From: Aedoeadaptatus acetigenes
GTDB lineage: Bacteria > Bacillota > Clostridia > Tissierellales > Peptoniphilaceae
DNA: 64,000 nucleotides
Assembly (NCBI RefSeq): GCF_025566985.1
Contig: NZ_JAOQJD010000005.1
Span: 62,001 to 126,000 of the forward strand
Direction: 5' to 3'
Positions within the stretch are counted from its first letter, which is position 1. Every line of letters starts with the position of its first letter. A model generated the notes under the pieces. It worked only from the letters and a program-made list of their open reading frames with translations. It was not told the origin of the DNA and ran no database searches. This document shows positions 23,704 through 29,974 of the stretch, one piece after another. A program made the position numbers and the translations under genes.

Positions 23704-24336
23704 TTATTTCACCGGGCGAAGGACGTGGGTGGCTTTACCCAGTATGATAACGGTTTGGGTGCCGTCGAGGTCGATAGGCGGGTAGTGGGGGTTATCGGCA
23801 CGAAGCTGCACTTTATCCGCGATTTTATAGACGCGCTTGAGTGTGGCCTCGTCGTCAATCAAAACGGCGGCGATTTCGCCGTCGTCCACGTCGGATTGTT
23901 TTTTTATGAAAACCAGATCGCCGTCATCGATTTCGGCGCCGGTCATGCTGTCGCCTTTGGCGTAGAGGCAGAAGTCGGAGTCCAGGTATTTGTCGTCGGC
24001 AGTGAAATAGCCTATGTAGTTTTCTTCCGCGAGGATGGGGTTTCCGCAGGCGATTTGTCCGAGGATGGGGATGCGGCGGAGTTTTTTTATTGGAATGATG
24101 CCTTTGATTTTGGTCAGATCGACATCGTCTGAGCTGTTCCATCCCATGAGGTAGGAAGGGGACACGCCCAAGGCCTTGGCAAATTCAATAATTTTTGATT
24201 GAGACAAATCTACTTTTCCGGCTTCAATTTTAGCTATCGATGTCCGATCCTTGTATCCTGTCATAGCTGCAAGCTGTTCCTGTGAGAGTTCTTTGCTTAA
24301 TCGAAGCGATTTAATGTTTTTATATAAATCTAACAC
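23704..24336 (-). CDS. CI/LexA-type prophage repressor
   Basis: A 210-residue repressor. The N-terminal helix-turn-helix (about 5-65, ELSQEQLAAMTGYKDRTSIA) is followed by an S24 peptidase domain (about 90-208). The self-cleavage site is the Cys97-Gly98 bond in GQIACGNP, with nucleophile Ser130 in KGDSM and general base Lys167 in ATLKRV. Cleavage should be stimulated by RecA, giving SOS induction. The start is GTG 24336 behind GGAGGAGGTC. Its promoter and likely operators are in 24359-24456. Confidence 0.93.
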   Translation of the reverse strand: MLDLYKNIKSLRLSKELSQEQLAAMTGYKDRTSIAKIEAGKVDLSQSKIIEFAKALGVSPSYLMGWNSSDDVDLTKIKGIIPIKKLRRIPILGQIACGNPILAEENYIGYFTADDKYLDSDFCLYAKGDSMTGAEIDDGDLVFIKKQSDVDDGEIAAVLIDDEATLKRVYKIADKVQLRADNPHYPPIDLDGTQTVIILGKATHVLRPVK

Positions 24337-24358
24337 TTGCGACCTCCTCCTTGGCTAC

Positions 24359-24387
24359 ATTTTAGCATCGACGTGAAATAAATTCAA
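24359..24387 (-). promoter_or_regulatory. Leftward repressor promoter (PRM-like)
   Basis: On the minus strand TTGAAT (24387-24382) and TAAAAT (24364-24359) are 17 bases apart. The -35 lies inside operator O1 (24373-24387), so repressor bound there would block its own synthesis. Confidence 0.75.
24373..24387. promoter_or_regulatory. Operator O1
   Basis: GTGAAATAAATTCAA is a 15-bp near-palindrome of the GTGAAT-N3-ATTCAC type with one mismatch per half. It overlaps the -35 of the repressor promoter. Confidence 0.7.
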
Positions 24388-24405
24388 CAAAATTAGGAAA
24401 TTTAG

Positions 24406-24420
24406 TTGACAGAAATTCAC
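24406..24420. promoter_or_regulatory. Operator O2
   Basis: TTGACAGAAATTCAC has a perfect right half-site; its weaker left half is also the -35 hexamer of the rightward promoter. Its centre is 33 bp from O1. Confidence 0.65.
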
Positions 24421-24434
24421 GGCGCGTATATACT
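24406..24434 (+). promoter_or_regulatory. Rightward early promoter (PR-like)
   Basis: TTGACA (24406-24411) and TATACT (24429-24434) with a 17-base spacer form a strong sigma-A promoter. O2 covers the -35 and O3 covers the start point, so repressor would shut it off. Confidence 0.88.
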
Positions 24435-24441
24435 CTAAATA

Positions 24442-24456
24442 GTGAATGTAATTCAC
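24442..24456. promoter_or_regulatory. Operator O3
   Basis: GTGAATGTAATTCAC is a perfect 15-bp palindrome at the expected start point of the rightward promoter, 36 bp centre to centre from O2. Confidence 0.8.
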
Positions 24457-24473
24457 GGAAGTGAGGTGATCGT

Positions 24474-24692
24474 ATTACAACTCTAAGGGATAAAATAGCT
24501 GTGTCCGGATATAAGATGGAATATATCGCAGAGCAGCTAGGAGTAAACAGGAAGACGCTATACTTGAAGTTAAATGGGGAAACTGAATTTAAAGCTTCAG
24601 AGATTGCCATTTTACGGGATCTTCTTGAGATGAGCCCGGAAGAACAAGAACGTTATTTTTTTACGCCGAAAGGTGAATTAAATTCACTATAA
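24474..24692 (+). CDS. Cro-like small DNA-binding protein, apparent ATT start
   Basis: A 72-residue helix-turn-helix protein (LRDKIAVSGYKMEYIAEQLGVNR, then LYLKLNGETEFKASEIAIL), of a type common as the first rightward gene of Gram-positive phages. An in-frame stop at 24462 limits the start. GTG 24501 would cut off the first helix and has no ribosome site, whereas ATT 24474 gives the full family N-terminus and has GAGGTGAT five bases before it. ATA 24495 is less likely. It is probably the antagonist of the repressor. The fourth operator lies at its 3' end. Confidence 0.75.
   Translation: MTTLRDKIAVSGYKMEYIAEQLGVNRKTLYLKLNGETEFKASEIAILRDLLEMSPEEQERYFFTPKGELNSL
24673..24687. promoter_or_regulatory. 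Distal operator O4
   Basis: GTGAATTAAATTCAC is a second perfect copy of the 15-bp palindrome, inside the last codons of the Cro-like gene and 231 bp from O3 (22 helical turns). The spacing would suit repressor looping or a road-block. Confidence 0.7.
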
Positions 24693-24712
24693 GAGAATAA
24701 AGGAGGCGTGGT

Positions 24713-24901
24713 ATGGACAGGGAAATTTATACGGCGAAGGAGCTCGCCAAGGTGATCCCCATTGGGGAGCACAAGCTCAGGGAGATGGCGAAGAAGTATC
24801 CGTCGTTTCCGAAGCTGCGTGTCGGGAATCGGACGCTGTTTTTCAAGGAAGAAGTGGAAGAGTGGCTTCGGAAGAGTTCGAAGCAGGGGATTCAACTGTG
24901 A
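24713..24901 (+). CDS. Excisionase-like helix-turn-helix protein
   Basis: A 62-residue MerR/excisionase-family protein (helix_turn_helix_17 type): YTAKELAKVIPIGEHKLREMAKK followed by a wing with VGNRTLFFKEEVEEWL. Such proteins bend DNA at attachment sites or act as regulators. It is in the early operon behind AAAGGAGG, not beside int, so either a directionality role or a transcriptional role is possible. Confidence 0.8.
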   Translation: MDREIYTAKELAKVIPIGEHKLREMAKKYPSFPKLRVGNRTLFFKEEVEEWLRKSSKQGIQL

Positions 24902-24915
24902 AGGAGGCGAATGGC

Positions 24916-25134
24916 ATGGCAAAACGAAGAGCGTGCGTGATGTATAACGATGCGAAGTATGTACGGCGCAGGACGTTGGCGTTTTTGGCCATCGTCGGTT
25001 TGGTGGCGCTGGTGAGTTTTATGCTGGCCGTTGCTTGTGACGATTTGGCGGAAAGCGCATGCGTTACGCAGCTTGATAATAAAGCGGCGTGGGCGGTGGC
25101 CTACAGTAAGGAACGCGGCCAGTACCCCTATTAG
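24916..25134 (+). CDS. Small membrane protein, early phage region
   Basis: A 72-residue protein with a basic N-terminus (MAKRRACVMYNDAKYVRRR) and one membrane span (about 21-41), then a short outward-facing tail with two cysteines. ATG 24916 follows AAGGAGG (24901-24907); an in-frame GTG-region start further up has no such site. The function is not recognised. Confidence 0.65.
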   Translation: MAKRRACVMYNDAKYVRRRTLAFLAIVGLVALVSFMLAVACDDLAESACVTQLDNKAAWAVAYSKERGQYPY

Positions 25135-25142
25135 GAGGAAGC

Positions 25143-25727
25143 ATGAACAATCAATGGAAGTCGCTGGCGGACATTCGGCCGAAGGTGATTGCGCTGCTTA
25201 AGCATTATGGACCCACCGAGGTTGTGGCCGATGTAGTCGGCATTGGAGATGAAACGGTGCAGCTCATTTACTCGCGGAAAAGGGAGTATGTGATCGGTCC
25301 GGTGGCAGAAAAGATTGAAGCCGCATTTGATGCTTTGCCTAAGCAGCGCCACCGGCAGCGTATCGTGGCAGGGCGTAGTCAACGGAAGTCCATCACGGCA
25401 AGGTGCAGTGAAGACATAAGGCCTCTAATTGCAGGTGAAGGCACCGAAATGTATTGGGATGCGCCGAAGCCGCAAAATATCGGCGGAACGCTTCGGGCGT
25501 TGGAAATAGGAAAGTGGTATTCCGTGACCTACGACAAAATGAATGGAACTAGACATAATAAGAACTTCGTTGCCGGGAAGGTCATCGGCGAGTACGCCCA
25601 TTACTATTTGTTTGAGACCGAGCATAGGTTGAAGTCTTCGGTGCTGAAGAATGATTTGTGCCGCGAGACGACGCGCGTAAATGAAAAAATCTCGCCGGAC
25701 AGGTGTCCAAGCGAGATCGATCGTTAA
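25143..25727 (+). CDS. Phage protein of unknown function
   Basis: A 194-residue soluble protein. The first 60 residues are helical and resemble a DNA-binding fold (VVADVVGIGDETVQLIYSRKR); the second half has beta-rich segments (YSVTYDKMNG, GKVIGEYAHYYLFET). The family is not recognised. It starts behind AGGAGG nine bases after the previous gene. Confidence 0.65.
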   Translation: MNNQWKSLADIRPKVIALLKHYGPTEVVADVVGIGDETVQLIYSRKREYVIGPVAEKIEAAFDALPKQRHRQRIVAGRSQRKSITARCSEDIRPLIAGEGTEMYWDAPKPQNIGGTLRALEIGKWYSVTYDKMNGTRHNKNFVAGKVIGEYAHYYLFETEHRLKSSVLKNDLCRETTRVNEKISPDRCPSEIDR

Positions 25728-25758
25728 CCACCATTAGTATAACACAAAGGAGATCAAA

Positions 25759-25941
25759 ATGTATTACGAACACGTGGAACCCACCACAACCGGTGAAAGG
25801 TTGGAAGGGAAATTGGCGGAGTTAAACCGTTGCGATATCGATATCCGCATCGGTGAAGCAGCCAAGGAGAAGAAGCCCCGGCTTTTAGCCGAGATTCAGG
25901 AGTTGTGCCGGCAGTTAATGAATGAGGAGGGCGAGAAATGA
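25759..25941 (+). CDS. Small early phage protein
   Basis: A 60-residue, charged, mainly helical protein of unknown function. It overlaps the Gp157-like gene by four bases and has AAAGGAG upstream. Confidence 0.6.
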   Translation: MYYEHVEPTTTGERLEGKLAELNRCDIDIRIGEAAKEKKPRLLAEIQELCRQLMNEEGEK

Positions 25942-26405
25942 AGTTGTATGACATTGCCGAGATTTACGAGAATCTCGAGAACATCGACGACGATGTGGCC
26001 GTTTCGGCGGCCATGGATTCCGTGGATGCAGCCCTGGAAGAAAAGTTGGAATCGACGGCGAAGGTGATTCGCAATCTGGAAGCGGAGGCGGAGGCGCTGG
26101 AAGCGGAGGAAAAGCGGCTCAAGGCGCGGAAGATGGCAGTGAAGAACCGCATCGCGGATATTAAGGGCTATGTGCAACAGAATCTGGAAGCCATGGGCAA
26201 GGACAAGGTCACTTCGGGGATCTTTAAGTGGAGCATCCAGGCCAATGCGCCGAGTGTGAACATTCTCGATGAAGATCTTATTCCCGATGCTTACTGGAAG
26301 ATCGAACGAAAGCCCATGAAGACGGAGATCAAGAAGGCTATTGAGGCCGGAGAGCTGACGGAAGGCGCAGAACTCGTGCGAACGAAGTCGCTGCGGTTGA
26401 GATAG
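25938..26405 (+). CDS. Siphovirus Gp157-like protein
   Basis: A 155-residue protein of the Siphovirus Gp157 family. A long coiled coil (about 30-90, alternating glutamate/lysine/alanine such as RNLEAEAEALEAEEKRL) is followed by a compact C-terminal domain with FKWSIQANAPSVNI and AYWKIERKPMKTEIKKAI. The family is frequent beside ssb and recombination genes and has been linked to phage resistance in streptococci; its molecular function is unsettled. Confidence 0.85.
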   Translation: MKLYDIAEIYENLENIDDDVAVSAAMDSVDAALEEKLESTAKVIRNLEAEAEALEAEEKRLKARKMAVKNRIADIKGYVQQNLEAMGKDKVTSGIFKWSIQANAPSVNILDEDLIPDAYWKIERKPMKTEIKKAIEAGELTEGAELVRTKSLRLR

Positions 26406-26414
26406 GAGGCGAAG

Positions 26415-26771
26415 ATGGATCGCTATCTCGACCGGGAAGCGACGGAGGCGTTCATTGCGGCGCATTTCCGGACGAAAAAAGATTTTGTTTGTGCATGGGG
26501 CGTCAGTTATTCTCATTTCCTCAAAATGATGGAAGGGCGGGGCATCTGTGGCGCTAAGTCACTTGAAAAGCTATCGACCATCGCTGATCGTTACGGCGAG
26601 GATTTAGAACTGTTCCTGGAGCCGATTCCGATCCTTATGAAGGATATGGAGGTACGAGAAATCATCGTAAAGGACGCAAACGGCCTTTTGATCGCATCAA
26701 TCGATTCGAATGGCAATGTTTGTTGTGAAGGTTATGTAGTTGAGTACATCCTAAAAGATGAACTAGTCTAA
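26415..26771 (+). CDS. Phage protein with helix-turn-helix-like N-terminus
   Basis: A 118-residue protein. The first 70 residues look like a Cro/C1-type helix-turn-helix (FCAWGVSYSHFLKMMEGR-like register, SLEKLSTIADRYGEDLELF); the C-terminal strand region (EVREIIVKDANGLLIASIDSNG) may dimerise. It starts behind GGAGGCGAAG. Its end overlaps a convergent small gene by nine bases. Confidence 0.6.
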   Translation: MDRYLDREATEAFIAAHFRTKKDFVCAWGVSYSHFLKMMEGRGICGAKSLEKLSTIADRYGEDLELFLEPIPILMKDMEVREIIVKDANGLLIASIDSNGNVCCEGYVVEYILKDELV

Positions 26772-26969
26772 GTTATTTTTTGAGGATTTATCAGGGTTCG
26801 ATACCGGCGTTTTGATGCCGTTAATCGTTCTGACATGGTACCCGGGATAGTTACCGGCATTTATGGATGTTACAAATTGTTTTCGTGTCATGTATCGGCC
26901 GGTGGTCGTGTCTTTAAAATGTGTGTTTCTGCCTGTTTTAGATTCACGCGTCACTTTGATTCGTCCCAA
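26763..26969 (-). CDS. Small basic protein on the opposite strand
   Basis: A 68-residue basic protein (MGRIKVTRESKTGRNTHFKD, TGRYMTRKQFVTSI) starting at TTG 26969 behind AAAGGAG. It is the only leftward gene in the early region, so it is probably expressed separately, perhaps in the lysogen. It resembles short hypothetical proteins common in Gram-positive phages; no function is assigned. Confidence 0.65.
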   Translation of the reverse strand: MGRIKVTRESKTGRNTHFKDTTTGRYMTRKQFVTSINAGNYPGYHVRTINGIKTPVSNPDKSSKNNLD

Positions 26970-27026
26970 TAAAGTTTCTCCTTTCTTCTTCGATGAGTAA
27001 ACAGGAGGATGTACTCTTAAATAGTT

Positions 27027-27096
27027 TACTACAAATTACTACAAAAGCAACTATATATAGTAGTTATGGAAAAATACTCACTATATGTAGTACCAA
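27027..27096. promoter_or_regulatory. Cluster of TACTA/TAGTA half-sites
   Basis: Two direct TACTACAAA copies (27027-27035 and 27037-27045, exactly 10 bp apart) are followed by the palindrome ACTATATATAGT (27050-27061) and further TAGTA units near 27060 and 27088. They lie before the gene at 27111 and opposite the leftward gene's upstream region. They look like binding sites for a phage regulator; no clear promoter hexamers are resolved. Confidence 0.5.
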
Positions 27097-27110
27097 ATAG
27101 GAGGTCTTCT

Positions 27111-27305
27111 ATGGATTTAAAATTGGATCGCAAGATTAAAATCGCCGCTTTACAGACGTTCTTTGAGGAGGATGCGAATTTAAGCAAGCTTTTCACGCAT
27201 CGTTTGGCGGCCTATGTCTACGACAATTGGGAGCTGTTGGATCGGGTTATCGCCGGGAAGGTGGAAAATTTAAGTGAGGAGGTTCGCTATGTCGAATGTG
27301 AATGA
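27111..27305 (+). CDS. Small phage protein
   Basis: A 64-residue acidic, helical protein (LKLDRKIKIAALQTFFEEDANL onwards). ATG 27111 directly follows AGGAGGTCTTCT; the in-frame ATG at 27066 falls within the repeat cluster and has no ribosome site. Its end overlaps the start of the next gene. Confidence 0.6.
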   Translation: MDLKLDRKIKIAALQTFFEEDANLSKLFTHRLAAYVYDNWELLDRVIAGKVENLSEEVRYVECE

Positions 27306-28005
27306 AGTACAAGTGCAAGAAGTAAACGTCCTGTCTTTGATCGAATCGACGAATTTGCAGTCGATTCAAGGAAGTATTCAAAAGATTAAGCAGTTTCAGA
27401 CGTTGGTGCAAAGTCAATTTACACAAAATCACGACTTCGGCGTGATCCCCGGCACGGGGAAGCCGACGCTTTTAAAGCCCGGCGCGGAAAAGCTGATTAT
27501 GCTCTTGGGACTGACCAGTGAATTTGAAATTCTGGATTCAACACGGGATTTCGATACGGGCTTCTTCCAGTACCAGGTAGCATGCCGGCTGAAGAAGAAC
27601 GGCGAGGTCATGACGGAAGGCTTCGGCAGCTGCAATACCCGCGAACGAAAATACATTAAGCAGGATCCTTACACCATGGACAACACGGTGCTGAAGATGG
27701 CGAAGAAGCGGGCCATGGTGGATGCAGCATTATTGGTAGGCTCTCTAAGCGATGTCTTTACCCAAGACATTGAGGACATGGACTTAGCCGGCAATCAGGC
27801 TTCGGCCTATCAACGGACCTACACGGATCGCGACGGCACGATTTCCCAAGCGCAGGCGAAGCGACTCTATGCCATTGCCAAGGGTGATGCTGAGTTGTGC
27901 AAGTCGGTAATGAGTAAGTACGGCTACGGCCACAGTGACGAGATTAAGAAGACGGACTACGAAAAGATTTGTCAGGAAGTCGAGGCAGAAGCAGCCAATA
28001 AATAA
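27289..28005 (+). CDS. Conserved phage protein, probable DNA-metabolism role
   Basis: A 238-residue protein. A central conserved block (about 50-160) includes GTGKPTLLKPGAEKL, MTEGFGSCNTRERKY, YTMDNTVLKMAKKRAMVDAAL and a DVFTQDIED end. Proteins with this block are widespread in phages and plasmids but I know no established function. A C-terminal helical region (about 185-238) may be a separate unit. Its position among Gp157, replication and ssb genes suggests ssDNA handling or annealing; this is inference. ATG 27289 follows GGAGGTTCGCT. Confidence 0.65.
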   Translation: MSNVNEVQVQEVNVLSLIESTNLQSIQGSIQKIKQFQTLVQSQFTQNHDFGVIPGTGKPTLLKPGAEKLIMLLGLTSEFEILDSTRDFDTGFFQYQVACRLKKNGEVMTEGFGSCNTRERKYIKQDPYTMDNTVLKMAKKRAMVDAALLVGSLSDVFTQDIEDMDLAGNQASAYQRTYTDRDGTISQAQAKRLYAIAKGDAELCKSVMSKYGYGHSDEIKKTDYEKICQEVEAEAANK

Positions 28006-28011
28006 TCGGTG

Positions 28012-28027
28012 AGGGGCATGTGCCCCT
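28012..28027 (+). other. Short hairpin between early genes
   Basis: AGGGGCA-TG-TGCCCCT is a perfect 7-bp-arm inverted repeat just after the stop at 28005, with no T run. It may be a weak transcriptional pause or mRNA-stabilising hairpin. Confidence 0.4.
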
Positions 28028-28096
28028 TACCATGCCTTTTGTACGCATATCTAGCGCCGATTCGGTTCTTGGTATGCCTACAGTGATGGAGGTAGT

Positions 28097-28891
28097 ATGG
28101 CAACAACACAATATTTCCCGCATTATTCCAATGCCAGGAACGACGAAAAGATCCTCGCATTGCGCATGAAGTATGGGATGGAGGGCTACGGCGTTTTCTT
28201 TGCTATCCTCGAGCGACTCCTAGATAGTACAGACTACATGCTTTCCACAAATTATAATTTAATTGCTTTTGACTTCCGGGTGAGTAATGAGTTTATAAAA
28301 TCGATCGTCGAAGATTTCGGTTTGTTTGAGTTTACGGAAGATCACGAATCTTTTTATTCGGTTCGCTTTTTGGAACACATGGAATATAAGGATGACGTCT
28401 CTAAAAAGCGCGCTGAAGCCGGCAGAAAAGGCGGGCTTAGCAAGGCGAAGAAGCAAGAGTCTAGCAATTGCTTAGCAAATGCTAAGCAAAGCTCTAGCAT
28501 TAAACGAAACGAAACAAAACAAAACGAAACGAGACGAGACGAAACGAAACCAAACCCCGCGGCGGTTTCTTTTTTCGAGGCCGCGTGGCAGGCTTATCCC
28601 AACAAAAAAGGCAAGAGTGCCGTAACGAAAAAGGCCAAGGCGGCGATTCAGGACCTCGGGAAAGAGACTATTTTGCGTGCAGTAGAGAACTACAAGCAAG
28701 ATGTGATGAATCAACGCGCCAATGGGTTTACGTCTCTGGCGTTTATGAACGGGTCGACGTTTTTTAACGGGCGTTATGAAGATTTTTTAGATGCGAGCAG
28801 CATCACGCCGTTGAATGGATCTCGCCCGGCATCGGGGACGGAGCGCACAAGGCAGGTACTGGAGGAGATGATGCAGGATGAATGCGAATAA
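28097..28891 (+). CDS. Phage replication initiator-like protein (Lin1244/Lin1753, DUF4373 N-domain)
   Basis: A 264-residue protein. The N-terminal domain (about 1-105: YFPHYSNARNDEKILALRMKYG, EGYGVFFAILERL) matches the DUF4373/Lin1244-Lin1753 family of phage replication proteins with a DnaD-like winged helix. A low-complexity linker (about 118-155, N/E/T/K/R repeats) is encoded by short DNA repeats. A C-terminal DnaD/DUF-type helix bundle (about 165-230, YPNKKGKSAVTKKAKAAI) follows. It is followed by a helicase-loader-like gene, the usual initiator-loader pair. The origin may be in its own linker DNA. Confidence 0.82.
   Translation: MATTQYFPHYSNARNDEKILALRMKYGMEGYGVFFAILERLLDSTDYMLSTNYNLIAFDFRVSNEFIKSIVEDFGLFEFTEDHESFYSVRFLEHMEYKDDVSKKRAEAGRKGGLSKAKKQESSNCLANAKQSSSIKRNETKQNETRRDETKPNPAAVSFFEAAWQAYPNKKGKSAVTKKAKAAIQDLGKETILRAVENYKQDVMNQRANGFTSLAFMNGSTFFNGRYEDFLDASSITPLNGSRPASGTERTRQVLEEMMQDECE
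28460..28551. repeat. Origin-like repeat cluster inside the replication gene
   Basis: TTGCTTAGCA (28468-28477) and TGCTAAGCAA (28480-28489) form a perfect 10-bp-arm palindrome, flanked by CTAGCA copies at 28461 and 28494. About 50 bp of degenerate AAACG/AACGA 5-bp tandem repeats follow (28501-28551). Initiator-gene-internal iterons are typical of many phage origins; the function is inferred. Confidence 0.55.
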
Positions 28892-29447
28892 AATACCGCA
28901 GGCTTATGCGAATTTGTTTATGGGCATCAAAGAGAGCTACCCGAAGTCCGGCCTTTTTGAAAATCGATTGGCCATTGAATTCTGGTTCAAGATGCTTGGA
29001 GACATTCCCATTGATGCCCTCACAAAGGCTGTGGCGAAGCACATCGCGACGAACAAATTTCCGCCGACCATTGCGGAAATTCGGGAACTCGCCACTGAAG
29101 AGGATGTGATGATTCGTGATTTTTCGTACGGCTATGGGCTGGTGCAGCGGGCAATATCACGTTTTGGAGGCTACCGGGAAGCGGAGGCCATCGCTTGGAT
29201 TGAAGAGCGAGACCCGATTGCAGGGAAGGTGATTCGCCGCTTGGGCTTCCAAAGCTTTTGCTTGAGTGAAGATCCGAAGGCAGACCGAGCGAATTTTCGC
29301 ATGGCCTATCAGAACACGAGCGCCATTGAACGCAGGGAAGCGCAATTGCCTGAGAATCTGCGAGGTCATGGGAGGGAACTGGAAAGTAAAAAAATGAAAA
29401 TCGAAAATATGCTCGAGGAAGTGGCAAAACAAAGTCCATGGAGGTAG
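28878..29447 (+). CDS. Helicase loader/inhibitor-like protein (G39P type)
   Basis: A 189-residue protein whose first 85 residues (AYANLFMGIKESYP, FWFKMLGDIPIDALTKAVAKHI, NKFPPTIAEIREL) match the loader-and-inhibitor-of-G40P fold found in SPP1 G39P and many Gram-positive phages. It should bring the host replicative helicase to the initiator. It overlaps the initiator gene by 14 bases. The C-terminal half is charged and less conserved. Confidence 0.78.
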   Translation: MNANKIPQAYANLFMGIKESYPKSGLFENRLAIEFWFKMLGDIPIDALTKAVAKHIATNKFPPTIAEIRELATEEDVMIRDFSYGYGLVQRAISRFGGYREAEAIAWIEERDPIAGKVIRRLGFQSFCLSEDPKADRANFRMAYQNTSAIERREAQLPENLRGHGRELESKKMKIENMLEEVAKQSPWR

Positions 29448-29449
29448 GG

Positions 29450-29593
29450 ATGATTCAGGTACTGATGGTCCCTTACCGTAGCTTTAAGGAGCGAATGAGG
29501 CTCGTCGGCGAATTGCTCAAAGAGGGCTACCATGTGGAGGTGGAGGAAAATTATTTGTTTTGCATAAGGCATGTGGAAAGGAGCGTGTTTTGA
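29450..29593 (+). CDS. 47-residue phage protein
   Basis: ATG 29450 follows GGAGGTAGGG two bases after the loader stop; the gene ends by overlapping the TTG of the nuclease gene (TTGA). The product begins MIQVLMVPYRSFKERMRL and has helix/strand character. The coupled spacing on both sides supports it as a real gene despite its size. Confidence 0.65.
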   Translation: MIQVLMVPYRSFKERMRLVGELLKEGYHVEVEENYLFCIRHVERSVF

Positions 29594-29928
29594 GAGGCAA
29601 GGAAGGGAAGATTCAGAAGGAGATTGCCGATGCCATAAACGGCACAGGGCTGGGTCGCTGTTGGGTGGCGACCAGCGGGCTTTTAAAGAGTCCGGACGGG
29701 AAGCGCTTTGTGCGGGCGTTGCCGGAGGGTTTTCCGGATCTCTTCGGTTATAGAAAGGCGGACGGAAAGATGTTTTTCATCGAGGTGAAGACGGCATCGG
29801 GCGTGGTTTCTCAGTCGCAGATTGATTTTATGCGGTCGGAGGTATCGCCGAAGGTGCTTTATGGGATCGCCCGGAGCATTGACGATGCTTTCGGGATTCT
29901 CGGATATGAGCAGGGGAAACTGTTGTAG
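29590..29928 (+). CDS. VRR-NUC domain nuclease
   Basis: A 112-residue PD-(D/E)xK nuclease of the VRR-NUC family. Active-site residues appear as Asp in GFPDLFGYR and Glu/Lys in FFIEVKTASG, followed by the SQSQIDFM helix with the conserved Gln. It is predicted to cut branched or flapped DNA during phage replication or recombination. The start is TTG 29590, overlapping the preceding stop, with AAAGGAG upstream; in-frame codons from 29560 lack a ribosome site. Confidence 0.87.
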   Translation: MRGKEGKIQKEIADAINGTGLGRCWVATSGLLKSPDGKRFVRALPEGFPDLFGYRKADGKMFFIEVKTASGVVSQSQIDFMRSEVSPKVLYGIARSIDDAFGILGYEQGKLL

Positions 29929-29974
29929 TTAACGTTTGTTAATGTTTTTTTGAGGGTTTGAAGGAACGGAGAAG

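Noticed and set aside
28501..28551. Possible CRISPR-like array
   Set aside because: The units are 5-bp tandem repeats without spacers; no repeat-spacer pattern or cas genes occur anywhere in the window.
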